Of a stretch of DNA of 25,451 nt, positions 13,804 to 22,182 are shown in pieces (the stretch's first letter is position 1; the number at the start of each line of letters is the position of its first letter). Under the pieces are notes generated by a model. The model worked only from the letters and a program-made list of their open reading frames with translations. It searched no databases and was not told the DNA's origin. The stretch covers positions 1-25,451 of the forward strand of contig CAZNJV010000002.1 of the NCBI GenBank assembly GCA_964573565.1, given 5' to 3'. Both the position numbers and the translations under genes were made by a program. The stretch is from UBA12078 sp964573565. GTDB lineage: Bacteria > Patescibacteriota > Dojkabacteria > SC72.

Positions 13804-16800
13804 CTATTTCTTTCTTTTTCTTATTATTACAACAGAGGTAGTTATTAAGATAGCCAAACCTGCACTGGCAGCAATTATTGGAATAGTTAGATTTTTCACC
13901 ATCTGTATATTCTTTTCTATGATATTTGTTTCTACTGTAAACCATTCCGTCTCAGTAGTTTTGTACCCATCCGCTTCTACGACAAGTTTGTATTCACCTG
14001 GATTTACAAAGAAGCTGAATTCTCCAGTTTGATTCGTGTATTGTGGGTTTGCAGTACCATCTTCAGATATCCATAGCACATCTGTTCCATCAACCTTTTG
14101 ATACAGAGAGACTTTTGCATCAGTGATTCTAAGTTCATTTTTGCCTACTTTGTAATATACGTATCCTCGAGGATCAACTTTGATTGATAGCTTGATTGCA
14201 AACTCACTTGTGTTATCTGCTGATACTGTTAGAATTGTTGTATCGTAGGTACCTTTGATGGATGGTGCACTTATTGTTGCTTTGTATGCATTCTTTACTG
14301 AATCATAGAGCATCTGGAAGACCTCGCTATTCACGATTAATAATACTTTTTGAACATCTGTCGTATTACTGTTAATAGTTTCCGCAGGAACAACAATATT
14401 TACTGCTTGAGAAGAATATACATTGACTGTATCACTGTTCGTTGTAGTTAAAACTGGTTTGTTTTCTGTTAATATTGTAACTGCTTGTGATTGTGTGAGC
14501 TGGCTTACTTGTACGACTTTAGTATTTTCTGTAATAGCTGGAACAAGACTCTCTACCTTAGTAGCTAATGAAGCTGAAACAATTGCCCCAGAGGATATAT
14601 TACCAACGTTATCTAGTACAAATGCAGTGTAGTAGTATTTTTGACTGTTCTTAAGATTGGTATCTGTATATGTTATGTTGGTTCCCTCGTATACTCTTGT
14701 CCCATCCGTAAGATTCGTTGGTGTGTGGAGGTCATTTCTCATGATTATTGTCTTACTGAAGTCTGAGGTAGGATTTTGCCAGGTAAGAACGATGCTGGTG
14801 TCTGTTGTTGTTGCTAAGAGAGAGTTTATATTAGCAGGGGCGGTTTTATCATATCTAATTACAAATGTTTTGATTTTACTGTATGTCCCTGCTCCATTTA
14901 GTGCACGTACTTTGATAACGGTCTCACCATCCGATTGACTAGGAAGATCATATGTTGTGGATGTTGTTGTATATGTGAAGTTTGTTGAAGAAGGATCAGT
15001 TCCGTCGTTGGTTATATAGAAGGTATCATCTGAGGGGGAGGAGGGATCAGTCCACGAGATGATTGGCCCACTATTTATATTTTGCCATATACCGTTGTAT
15101 AGACCAGAGATGTTAACGATATCAGGAGTTGTAGCATCTCGTTTTAATGTGTAAGTTGCAACTTCTGAGACATTATCTACGTTATCTCTAGCTAATATAT
15201 GGAAATATGAGATTCCATTCGCGATACTATTTAGAGTTATCGAACTGATAACAATTTTGGTGCCTGTTGTAAGAAGAGTATTGGAAGTAATTGTTGCATT
15301 GGTATCAACTATATATGTGTAATCCTGGATCCCACTATCCGTTTCGGTTGGTGTCCAACTGAATGTGTTTGAAGCTGAGCTGTACCATTTATCTTGTGTG
15401 GCATATATGCTACTGCTCAGGCCGGTAATGCTAGGTGATGTTTTGTCAGTTTTAATTGTGATTGTAGGATTTCCCGAGAGATCGACTCCTCCTGTCGAAA
15501 GGTTTGATATCGAAAGGGTATATACGATATTTGTATTTGTGGTATTGGGTGTTGTGGATGTTACAGATATATTCTCGCCTGAGGATGTTGTATCTGTGGC
15601 GGTTTGTGACAGACTATTTGATATTGTGATATCGAAATCAGAATCATTGGGATATATGCTAGTAGTACCATAATATGTAACTCTAACTCCGGAAAAAGTG
15701 ATGTTGGAATTCGGATATGTCCAATTACCGGAGGTAATAGCTACGCCATTTTTATCAGTTGCTGTAAATGTTCCATATATGGTTAAACGATTCTCATACA
15801 GATATTTATTAGAATAGTAATCTTCTGTGGATGCTACAGTTTTTGCATCGACAGCCTTAACGCCGTATTGGATGTTTGTAGATAGTATCCAATTCCATCC
15901 TGGTGTTATATGCCAGACCACAGTGATGTCATTTGAGGATGGTGTGTTTACAGTAATATCGTATGTTAGTGATGCAATATATGTTCCTCCGGATACTTCT
16001 GTGGGTGTTTGTCCTGTAAGTGTAGAACCTGTGGATGTAGCATAGTATTGAATATCTGTGCCTTCTGGGTTTTTCAGGTATAGATAGAGCTTATCTAGAT
16101 CAACGTAGCCATCGGCATCCGAATATTTAGCTACAATATCAATAGTTTTACCAGCATACAAATTTGTCGCACCTGATATATCGGAGGCCTGTGCTGCAGG
16201 TGCAGTATTTGATTGCAAGGTTGTAAATGTATATGACTGAGAGTATGTGGTTGTTCCTTGTACGGTTGCGTAGAGTCTGTAGTAGTATGTTGTGGTTTCA
16301 GATAGCCCAGAGAGATCGGTAGTTATAGCGCCACTTGTACTACTTGCACCTTTACTTACCTGTGTTGAAGAGGTAAATTCGGAATTTAAACTATACTCAA
16401 ATCCTCGATCTGTGGCACCACCTTCTATGTTGGACACGGTACCTGTTAGAGTTGCTCCACTAGCTGTTATTGCAGAGGACCCTATGCTAGAGAAACTTGG
16501 TGAGATGTATACGGTTCCGTTACTTCCGCCATTACCCGTTGCACCCTTTGCTGTTGCTACGGATGTGGTTAGGGATGAGCCTGTCCAAGAATATGTCCCA
16601 AATGAGAGAGAGAGTCTACCTCCACCTCCTGCACCTCCTGTTCCATATGCTGTAGCTGTTCCGGTTCCTCCTGTTGCAGAGATTGTACCGGCTCCAGTAA
16701 GTGTGTTTCCAAGTAGATATATACTTCCTCCCGATCCTCCTCCTCCTATGTATGTAGCATTACCACCATTCATAGTGAGAGTTCCATCTATTTGAATTTC

Positions 16801-18393
16801 ATCTGCAGAGATTTTTATAGCTGCACCGCCTGCACCTCCTACGCCATCCGTATTAATGTATGAATTCCCAAATCCACCTCCAGATCCTAGGTTGACTGGT
16901 GCCGAAAGGCTTCCGTATGTTCCGCCTGCAGTATTACTTGCTCCATTACCACCAGCTCCACCATATCCACCTCCTCCACCGGGTTGGTCACCATAGTTAT
17001 GTGCTAATCCAAGCCCTTTTCCTTGTCCCATTCCTGACAGCAGAGAAGTGGTAGTTCCTGCTCTGTACCCATATGTATTTCCCGTAATACTAGATGTGGA
17101 TGGCACAACGAGGTCTCCTGCAAGATTGAAATATACCCCCACTCCATCTGAGTCCGTTGTGTAATATCCCTGAATTTTAACGATAACGTTGCTATCAAGA
17201 ATCATGTCTCCACTTGAATTAATTTGGAACATACTGAGTGTATCAGGCTTGAATGTAATGTCTCCGTTGATGTACATGTTTCCAAATGACCAAGATGAGA
17301 GATCCGATGTATACCAAGTAGGATTATCTATTGGGATTGTTATATCTCCGGTAGCTGTATTTCTAAGATATGCAGTGCCGTATGCACTGGTCGCAGAGGT
17401 GCTAATAGTCCCAGAACATGAATAAGTGCCGGTATAATCAACAAGAATTCTTCCACCAGATCCAGCACCAGCATTACTTCCTCCAGCGCCACCGCTTGAT
17501 GAGAGAGTACCTGATATCGTTACATCATGGCCGTTGAGATATATACTTCCTCCAGAACCACCACCAGAGTATGCATTCCCAGCTCTTCCATTTGCTGTTA
17601 TCGTTCCTGATACTGTTATATTACCTCCTGCAGAAATATATGCTGAACCACCACCGACACCTGGAGTAGATTGAGTTCTATACACATAGTCATATCCATA
17701 GCCACCTCCGCTACCAAGATTTGTAGGGACATCTAATCCACCATTTCTTGCACCACCTGCTACCCTTGAAGAAGGAACACCTGTGCTTCCATATCCACCA
17801 CCACTACCTCCTGCAGTCTCATATGCAACGTAAAAACCATAGCCAGCACCGGGTCCATAGCCGTTATCTCCACGTGTTGTTCCGACTCCGTACCCTTTAT
17901 TATTTACATTTACTGAACCAGCTATATTTATATTCCCTACAGTAGTTACTACCTTAACTCTCCCAACTATTGCTCCCAAATTTCCTGCGGTATGTGTTAC
18001 AACTGCATTGGTATATACTGTGAAATCTCCTCCATCTATTGTAAGTGCACCATTATTGATTGCGTCGTAATTGAAATTTAATGTTGGTGTTGTTGTTCCA
18101 GAAGAATTCCCAAGTGTTAGGCTTCTAACTGTTACAGAGGATGCTAGATTAACTGTTACGTTTGAATTTATTAATACATCATCTTGTGAAGTTGGTACTA
18201 CTCCTGTGGACCAGTTAGCTGCGGTATTCCAGTTGGTGTCGGTTCCTCCGTTCCATGTTACACTGGCTGCCCATGTCTTGGGCAATGGTATGCTGAAAAT
18301 AATACTGACTATGAGTGTAGATAACAGTAATGATTTAATGCATAGAGATGCGAATTTACGGATCCTATGGTTGAGCAGATTAGGTCTAGACAT
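13804..18393 (-). CDS. Giant multidomain cell-surface protein with glycine-rich repeats and C-terminal membrane anchor
   Basis: The 1529-residue protein has an N-terminal signal/anchor (about 17-42), then VTWNGGTDTNWNTAANWS, a start often seen in beta-helical surface proteins. Two related glycine-rich modules follow, at about 160-345 and 420-632. Both share NLGSGGG(Y/F)G, GGGSGGSIYL and (A)GSGG/GGGG-R-(I/L) blocks in the same order. Then come several beta-sandwich domains: a fibronectin-III-like unit at about 640-726, Ig-like units to about 1100, and another FN3-like unit beginning PANINSLLATTTDTSIVLTW. A carboxypeptidase-regulatory-like domain (TNQTGEFSFFVNPGEYKLVVEADGY) precedes a C-terminal helix (about 1499-1524) and RKRKK, which stops transfer. 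The whole body would therefore sit outside the cell. It is probably an adhesin or surface-layer component. Cysteines are very few. Confidence 0.85.
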   Translation of the reverse strand: MSRPNLLNHRIRKFASLCIKSLLLSTLIVSIIFSIPLPKTWAASVTWNGGTDTNWNTAANWSTGVVPTSQDDVLINSNVTVNLASSVTVRSLTLGNSSGTTTPTLNFNYDAINNGALTIDGGDFTVYTNAVVTHTAGNLGAIVGRVKVVTTVGNINIAGSVNVNNKGYGVGTTRGDNGYGPGAGYGFYVAYETAGGSGGGYGSTGVPSSRVAGGARNGGLDVPTNLGSGGGYGYDYVYRTQSTPGVGGGSAYISAGGNITVSGTITANGRAGNAYSGGGSGGSIYLNGHDVTISGTLSSSGGAGGSNAGAGSGGRILVDYTGTYSCSGTISTSATSAYGTAYLRNTATGDITIPIDNPTWYTSDLSSWSFGNMYINGDITFKPDTLSMFQINSSGDMILDSNVIVKIQGYYTTDSDGVGVYFNLAGDLVVPSTSSITGNTYGYRAGTTTSLLSGMGQGKGLGLAHNYGDQPGGGGGYGGAGGNGASNTAGGTYGSLSAPVNLGSGGGFGNSYINTDGVGGAGGAAIKISADEIQIDGTLTMNGGNATYIGGGGSGGSIYLLGNTLTGAGTISATGGTGTATAYGTGGAGGGGRLSLSFGTYSWTGSSLTTSVATAKGATGNGGSNGTVYISPSFSSIGSSAITASGATLTGTVSNIEGGATDRGFEYSLNSEFTSSTQVSKGASSTSGAITTDLSGLSETTTYYYRLYATVQGTTTYSQSYTFTTLQSNTAPAAQASDISGATNLYAGKTIDIVAKYSDADGYVDLDKLYLYLKNPEGTDIQYYATSTGSTLTGQTPTEVSGGTYIASLTYDITVNTPSSNDITVVWHITPGWNWILSTNIQYGVKAVDAKTVASTEDYYSNKYLYENRLTIYGTFTATDKNGVAITSGNWTYPNSNITFSGVRVTYYGTTSIYPNDSDFDITISNSLSQTATDTTSSGENISVTSTTPNTTNTNIVYTLSISNLSTGGVDLSGNPTITIKTDKTSPSITGLSSSIYATQDKWYSSASNTFSWTPTETDSGIQDYTYIVDTNATITSNTLLTTGTKIVISSITLNSIANGISYFHILARDNVDNVSEVATYTLKRDATTPDIVNISGLYNGIWQNINSGPIISWTDPSSPSDDTFYITNDGTDPSSTNFTYTTTSTTYDLPSQSDGETVIKVRALNGAGTYSKIKTFVIRYDKTAPANINSLLATTTDTSIVLTWQNPTSDFSKTIIMRNDLHTPTNLTDGTRVYEGTNITYTDTNLKNSQKYYYTAFVLDNVGNISSGAIVSASLATKVESLVPAITENTKVVQVSQLTQSQAVTILTENKPVLTTTNSDTVNVYSSQAVNIVVPAETINSNTTDVQKVLLIVNSEVFQMLYDSVKNAYKATISAPSIKGTYDTTILTVSADNTSEFAIKLSIKVDPRGYVYYKVGKNELRITDAKVSLYQKVDGTDVLWISEDGTANPQYTNQTGEFSFFVNPGEYKLVVEADGYKTTETEWFTVETNIIEKNIQMVKNLTIPIIAASAGLAILITTSVVIIRKRKK

Positions 18394-18433
18394 ATACTTT
18401 TATGATATTGTTTTTGCTTTATAAAGTCAATTT

Positions 18434-19489
18434 CTATCTTTTGGAAATTGATATGCTTTCAATTATTCCATTACCGCTATTGTATGCAGTTATATCGACT
18501 TTCTCAGAGTAAACTTTTGCAGTCATATACCCTATTGATGGCTGTCCACTTAATACAAAATAATCTATATCGTTTGATATTGTATGAGAATATCCATGAG
18601 TATGTCCTGATATGACAAAATCTACTCCGTAGTTGATCAGATACGAAGATATGGTACTTGCATATGCTGGATGGTGGAACATTACTCCTGTTATTTTGTT
18701 TTGTGAGTTAGAGCTTTGTAAATCTGATATCAACCATGATATTTGTGTTTGATTGCTTGCAGAGAATGCGCTATCTAGTACTACCATATGTAAATTTCCA
18801 TAGTTTACGGAATACCATTGCTCGTTGTTAGGGAATGTAAAATTGTTAAAGTAGAATGCTGATGGTGTACTTGCATCTTCTACTACTCTGTCGTTATTTC
18901 CTAAAGCAGAATAGAAGGTTCGGGTTGATCTAAGAGTTGATGTTACGGTGTTAAAGCGATTTAAACTGTCTTGTGTGCCATCTTCCATCAGGTCTCCCGC
19001 ATTGAATACAGGATTTGCTCCAGATGAGAGAATGTAATTTACTACTCTTTGATGATTTTGATCTTCTGCATCTGTATCTGATTGTGGGTCGGAATAGAAA
19101 GCTACATAGGCACTTGGAGATTCTGGGATTATTGGTTCTGTAGTATCAGGTGCTGGTGTTGTAGAGGGTGTTGTGGTGTTACTTTCTGCTGGTTTTGTTG
19201 TAGTAGTGTTGTTGGTATTTTCTTCAACTGTAGGAGTTTCTTCTGCTAGGGATTCCTCTTCTATTGTTGTATTGGATGGTGTTATGGAGTCTTCTTCATT
19301 GGTATCTGTTATGTCTGTATTGCTATTGAGTATGGTTGTTTGGGGTTGTGTGTATAGGTATGTGAATACGATTGAGGAAAGAAGAAGAAGTGTTAGTAAT
19401 GTAAGTATGAGAAGGTTGTGTAGTTGTGGCTTTAATCTATATTCTTTGGTTCTATGAACAAGATTGTTCTTTGAGAGCGTAGATTCCAT
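18434..19489 (-). CDS. Membrane-anchored, stalked metallophosphoesterase
   Basis: The 351-residue protein has a basic N-terminus, one membrane helix at about 25-45, a low-complexity Thr/Ser/Glu/Pro/Asn stalk at about 48-126, then a calcineurin-like domain. Metal-site motifs are GDLMEDG (165-171), GNND (197-200), HHP (272-274) and GHTHGY (295-300). Motif I reads FYSDPQSD (131-138) instead of the common DxH, with Gln where His is expected, as in some purple-acid-phosphatase-like proteins. The enzyme would hydrolyse phosphate esters outside the cell; the substrate is unknown. It lies 40 bases upstream of the giant surface gene on the same strand. A TATAAT box at 19504-19509 gives a leader of about eight bases. 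Confidence 0.87.
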   Translation of the reverse strand: MESTLSKNNLVHRTKEYRLKPQLHNLLILTLLTLLLLSSIVFTYLYTQPQTTILNSNTDITDTNEEDSITPSNTTIEEESLAEETPTVEENTNNTTTTKPAESNTTTPSTTPAPDTTEPIIPESPSAYVAFYSDPQSDTDAEDQNHQRVVNYILSSGANPVFNAGDLMEDGTQDSLNRFNTVTSTLRSTRTFYSALGNNDRVVEDASTPSAFYFNNFTFPNNEQWYSVNYGNLHMVVLDSAFSASNQTQISWLISDLQSSNSQNKITGVMFHHPAYASTISSYLINYGVDFVISGHTHGYSHTISNDIDYFVLSGQPSIGYMTAKVYSEKVDITAYNSGNGIIESISISKR

Positions 19490-19503
19490 TCCTATATGTT
19501 TTT

Positions 19504-19509
19504 ATTATA
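19504..19509 (-). promoter_or_regulatory. -10 box of the metallophosphoesterase gene
   Basis: The minus strand reads TATAAT fourteen bases before the ATG at 19489, giving an expected leader of about eight bases. AGGA directly touches the ATG, too close to be a normal ribosome-binding site. Confidence 0.5.
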
Positions 19510-19585
19510 TGAAAGGAATTTGATGGACGCAAGAAACATACAAAGTTGAAAAATTTTTTTTGAAAAGAGTCTACTAATACTAAGT

Positions 19586-20533
19586 ATGGAGGGTAAGTAT
19601 GGAAAAATTACCGAACTAACAGGTTTGTCTTTTAATGTGTTGGGGGTTGCGAGAATTGAGAGGGATTGGAATGATGTCGGATTTAAAATTGTAGATTCTG
19701 TTGAAGACGGAGATGATCGAATAAAACGAGCATTAGCGGAAGGTAAAAAGGTTCTGATCCTCCCAGGAGTTTATGATATTTTGCATGCAGGGCACATTTC
19801 ATGGATATATGAAGCTTATGATGCATACAAAAGAAAAATTTCGGGAGAGAATCATTGTAAGTATGCTAAAGATGATATTTATGTTGTGATCCCAATGGAT
19901 AATGATCATCTTGCCCGAGCAGAAAAGATAAAGCTATACAAAAATTACGGCGGAAAAGAGCAGTATTTAATACCAATTATATCCCAGGAAAGGAGAGCTT
20001 TATCCTTAGCAAACATAGGTATCGTTGATCTCGTTGTTCCAATCTATTCACCATTAGAAACAAAACATGTTGTTGATAAAACTAAAAGGATATCCTTTGA
20101 CTATGCTTGTAGGCTATTAAATCAACTAAATGTTTGTGGAAATTTTACAGAAGATGAGTATGAAGAACTTTTGACATCGCTCAATGTTTACAAAAATATT
20201 GTAGAACCAAATTTAGAACTGATAAAAAAAGATTTTTTAGAAAAGATGGCTCCACTAGGAAAAAGAGTTTTTCATTATTGGGATAACCCTTCGTGGCAAC
20301 TTTACCTTTTTCAAATTCTTTTTAAAGATAATTATAAACGAGTTCCATTGGCAAAAAATATTCCTAATAGGATGATCAGTAAACGAGACCAATATGATAA
20401 ACAGGCATGCTTTTTTATGCGACTTTGTGGAATATCAGTGCAAAGTATCTTGGATACATATGTTACTTCTACAACACAAATAATCGCGAAAATACAAAAG
20501 AATAATTATGATTTTTCAAAATTAATTTTTTAA
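19586..20533 (+). CDS. Cytidylyltransferase-fold nucleotidyltransferase with novel C-terminal region
   Basis: The 315-residue protein contains GVYDILHAGHISWIYEA at 61-77, the HxGH nucleotide-binding motif of the cytidylyltransferase-like superfamily (GxFDxxHxGH). A typical closing segment, SQERRALSLANIGIVDLVVPI, follows, as in HldE/RfaE and related enzymes ('R...L..L..VD.VV'). The ISSTxxR motif is not evident. The first 55 residues and the last 140 have no match I recognise; the latter include FHYWDNPSWQLYLFQ. Such enzymes transfer AMP or CMP to a phosphorylated sugar or alcohol. The substrate here is unknown. The next gene follows after 10 bases and is a nucleoside-acting protein by motif, so the two may form a nucleotide-modifying cassette. 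Translation could begin at 19586; no Shine-Dalgarno precedes it. Confidence 0.75.
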   Translation: MEGKYGKITELTGLSFNVLGVARIERDWNDVGFKIVDSVEDGDDRIKRALAEGKKVLILPGVYDILHAGHISWIYEAYDAYKRKISGENHCKYAKDDIYVVIPMDNDHLARAEKIKLYKNYGGKEQYLIPIISQERRALSLANIGIVDLVVPIYSPLETKHVVDKTKRISFDYACRLLNQLNVCGNFTEDEYEELLTSLNVYKNIVEPNLELIKKDFLEKMAPLGKRVFHYWDNPSWQLYLFQILFKDNYKRVPLAKNIPNRMISKRDQYDKQACFFMRLCGISVQSILDTYVTSTTQIIAKIQKNNYDFSKLIF

Positions 20534-20543
20534 AACTTTTGAA

Positions 20544-20951
20544 ATGCGAATAGGAATAATCGGGAGTTTTGATTTTATTAGAGAATTCGAAATAATAAGT
20601 CAGCAATTACGGAATTTAAAGCATGACCCATATATGTCACCATACATAGATTTCTTAACTAGGAAATCAAAGACAGAAGTCATGGAAATTAAAAAAAATA
20701 TAAAGGGAAATTCTATAAATGAGTTTTGGAAATTACTTCAAGGTGGAGATGCTGTCCTCGTATTAAATTATGATAAACGTGGAATTAAAAACTATATAGG
20801 TGGAAGCACTCTAGTTGAAATGGCCTTTGCATATATTCTTGGTCAAAAAATTTTTTTACTGAATTCCATTCCTGAGATACAATATTATTATGATGAAATT
20901 GTAAAAATGGCACCTATCGTAATAAATGGGAATCTTGAGAAAATAAAGTAA
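20544..20951 (+). CDS. Nucleoside 2-deoxyribosyltransferase-like protein
   Basis: The 135-residue protein starts MRIGIIGSFDF, a Rossmann-like beta strand. It carries GGDAVLVLNYDKRGIKNYIG, then GGSTLVEMAFAYILGQKIFLL. The Asp-Ala-Val-Leu-Val-Leu-Asn strand and the Glu in the GxxxxxE(M)xxA helix resemble the nucleoside 2-deoxyribosyltransferase fold, in which that glutamate is the nucleophile attacking C1' of the sugar. Many short relatives of this kind in reduced genomes are uncharacterised, and some may be nucleotide hydrolases that clear modified dNMPs. It begins 10 bases after the nucleotidyltransferase gene and has no promoter of its own that I can see, so the two are probably co-transcribed. 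Confidence 0.65.
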   Translation: MRIGIIGSFDFIREFEIISQQLRNLKHDPYMSPYIDFLTRKSKTEVMEIKKNIKGNSINEFWKLLQGGDAVLVLNYDKRGIKNYIGGSTLVEMAFAYILGQKIFLLNSIPEIQYYYDEIVKMAPIVINGNLEKIK

Positions 20952-20993
20952 TGATACTGCAAAATACCAAATATTTTTGAAAATAATTGCTTA

Positions 20994-22166
20994 TTATTCC
21001 TTAGTATAATCATCAAAATATCCTTGAACCAGAATAACTGGAGTACCCTTATCTCCACTACCACTTGTCAAATCACAAAGACTTCCAAGTAAGTCAGTTA
21101 ACTGTCTAGGAGTTGTGCCAAGTGATTTCTCTACAGAATAATCAGAACCATTCTTAACATTGATCATTTCTTTTACATATTCGTTCAAATTCCCCTTCCT
21201 ATCCCAATTCTCTGAGATATATTTTAGTTTTACCTCCTTAGGAGTACCCAAAAGGCCATCTGTGAATCCTGGACATACGACAGGATCTGCCAATTCCCAT
21301 ATCTTTCCCACAGGATCCTTAAAAGCGCCATCACCATATACAATTACCTCCACTTGCTTCCCAGTTAATTCTTTTAATCTCTTTTGAACTACTCTAACAA
21401 ATTTATCACAATCTCTTGGAAATAGTTTTAATCTATCCTCTCCCACTTTATTTGAACCTAGCACTCCATAATCTAAATTATATCCATGTGTTTTGCTTGC
21501 CTTATTGCAGAACTCATCTAAACCATACACCAACTTAGCTCCGTTTTCTTTAAGAAGTTTTTTTGTTCTAAATCGTGTATGAATATCAGCGGCAATGACA
21601 TTCTCGGTATATTTCAAGATATCAATAGGATTATTTGAGAAATGTATCTCAATATTTCCATCCCCTAATTCTTTGTATGCGGAAGTATAGTCTATACCTG
21701 TAAACCGATGTGTTAAATTTTTACCAAAAAGTTTTCTAAATTCTTTTTCTTCAAATAGCCTTGTGTACGGATTAATATGAAGAGCATCAACAGCCTCTGG
21801 AGATATCAAGTGATTACCTACCTCATCGGAGGGGTAACTCAGAAGGACATGTACCTTTTTTGATGCTTTGGCAATAGCTTTAAGTATTAAAGAAAACCTG
21901 TTTCTGCTTAGTATTGGGAAGACAACACCAACGTCATCTGGAAAAATTTTCCTAATTTCTTTACTTAATTGATCTACAGTTATGAAATTCTTTTGAGTTA
22001 TTGCTACAACAGCCTCGGTTATTCCTATTACGTCTCTGTCATGGAATTTGAATTTCTCATGCTTTGAAGCATTTAATAGTGAATCTATAACTATGTCATC
22101 GAGTTTGTCTCCATATTTTATAATTGGTGTTCTAATCCCACGGACAACTGTTCCTACTGTTCTCAT
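20994..22166 (-). CDS. CofE-like gamma-glutamyl ligase family protein (F420-0:L-glutamate ligase domain)
   Basis: From the ATG at 22166 the protein has 390 residues and starts MRTVGTVVRGIRTPIIKYGD. It then shows the CofE-type pattern 'GDxLxxIxxxxL...DxDVIxITEAVVAI'. The C-terminal half has VYGDGAFKDPVGKIWELADP and PGFTDGLLGTPKEVKLKY. CofE adds glutamate to coenzyme F420-0 using GTP, but this longer branch occurs in bacteria not known to make F420, and its true substrate is unknown. A longer frame to 22259 would run into the upstream flavoprotein gene and adds a sequence unlike the family. The flavoprotein stop lies 16 bases upstream. A candidate -10 (22174-22179) overlaps that gap. The substrate is inferred only loosely. 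Confidence 0.7.
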   Translation of the reverse strand: MRTVGTVVRGIRTPIIKYGDKLDDIVIDSLLNASKHEKFKFHDRDVIGITEAVVAITQKNFITVDQLSKEIRKIFPDDVGVVFPILSRNRFSLILKAIAKASKKVHVLLSYPSDEVGNHLISPEAVDALHINPYTRLFEEKEFRKLFGKNLTHRFTGIDYTSAYKELGDGNIEIHFSNNPIDILKYTENVIAADIHTRFRTKKLLKENGAKLVYGLDEFCNKASKTHGYNLDYGVLGSNKVGEDRLKLFPRDCDKFVRVVQKRLKELTGKQVEVIVYGDGAFKDPVGKIWELADPVVCPGFTDGLLGTPKEVKLKYISENWDRKGNLNEYVKEMINVKNGSDYSVEKSLGTTPRQLTDLLGSLCDLTSGSGDKGTPVILVQGYFDDYTKE

Positions 22167-22173
22167 AGTTATT

Positions 22174-22179
22174 AATATA
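22174..22179 (-). promoter_or_regulatory. Possible -10 box of the CofE-like gene, leaderless geometry
   Basis: The minus strand reads TATATT seven bases before the ATG at 22166. The match to TATAAT is five of six, in an AT-only stretch, so a chance match is quite possible. Confidence 0.35.
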
Positions 22180-22182
22180 AAT

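Noticed and set aside
16292..16795. Plus-strand open frame of 167 codons rich in Pro and Val
   Set aside because: It is the antisense shadow of the glycine-rich part of the giant surface gene, whose GGN codons read as Pro/Ala/Thr on the other strand. It has no start signals and breaks the logic of the long minus-strand frame.
18071..18424. Plus-strand open frame of 117 codons
   Set aside because: It lies antisense to the signal-peptide end of the giant gene and shows no protein-like pattern.
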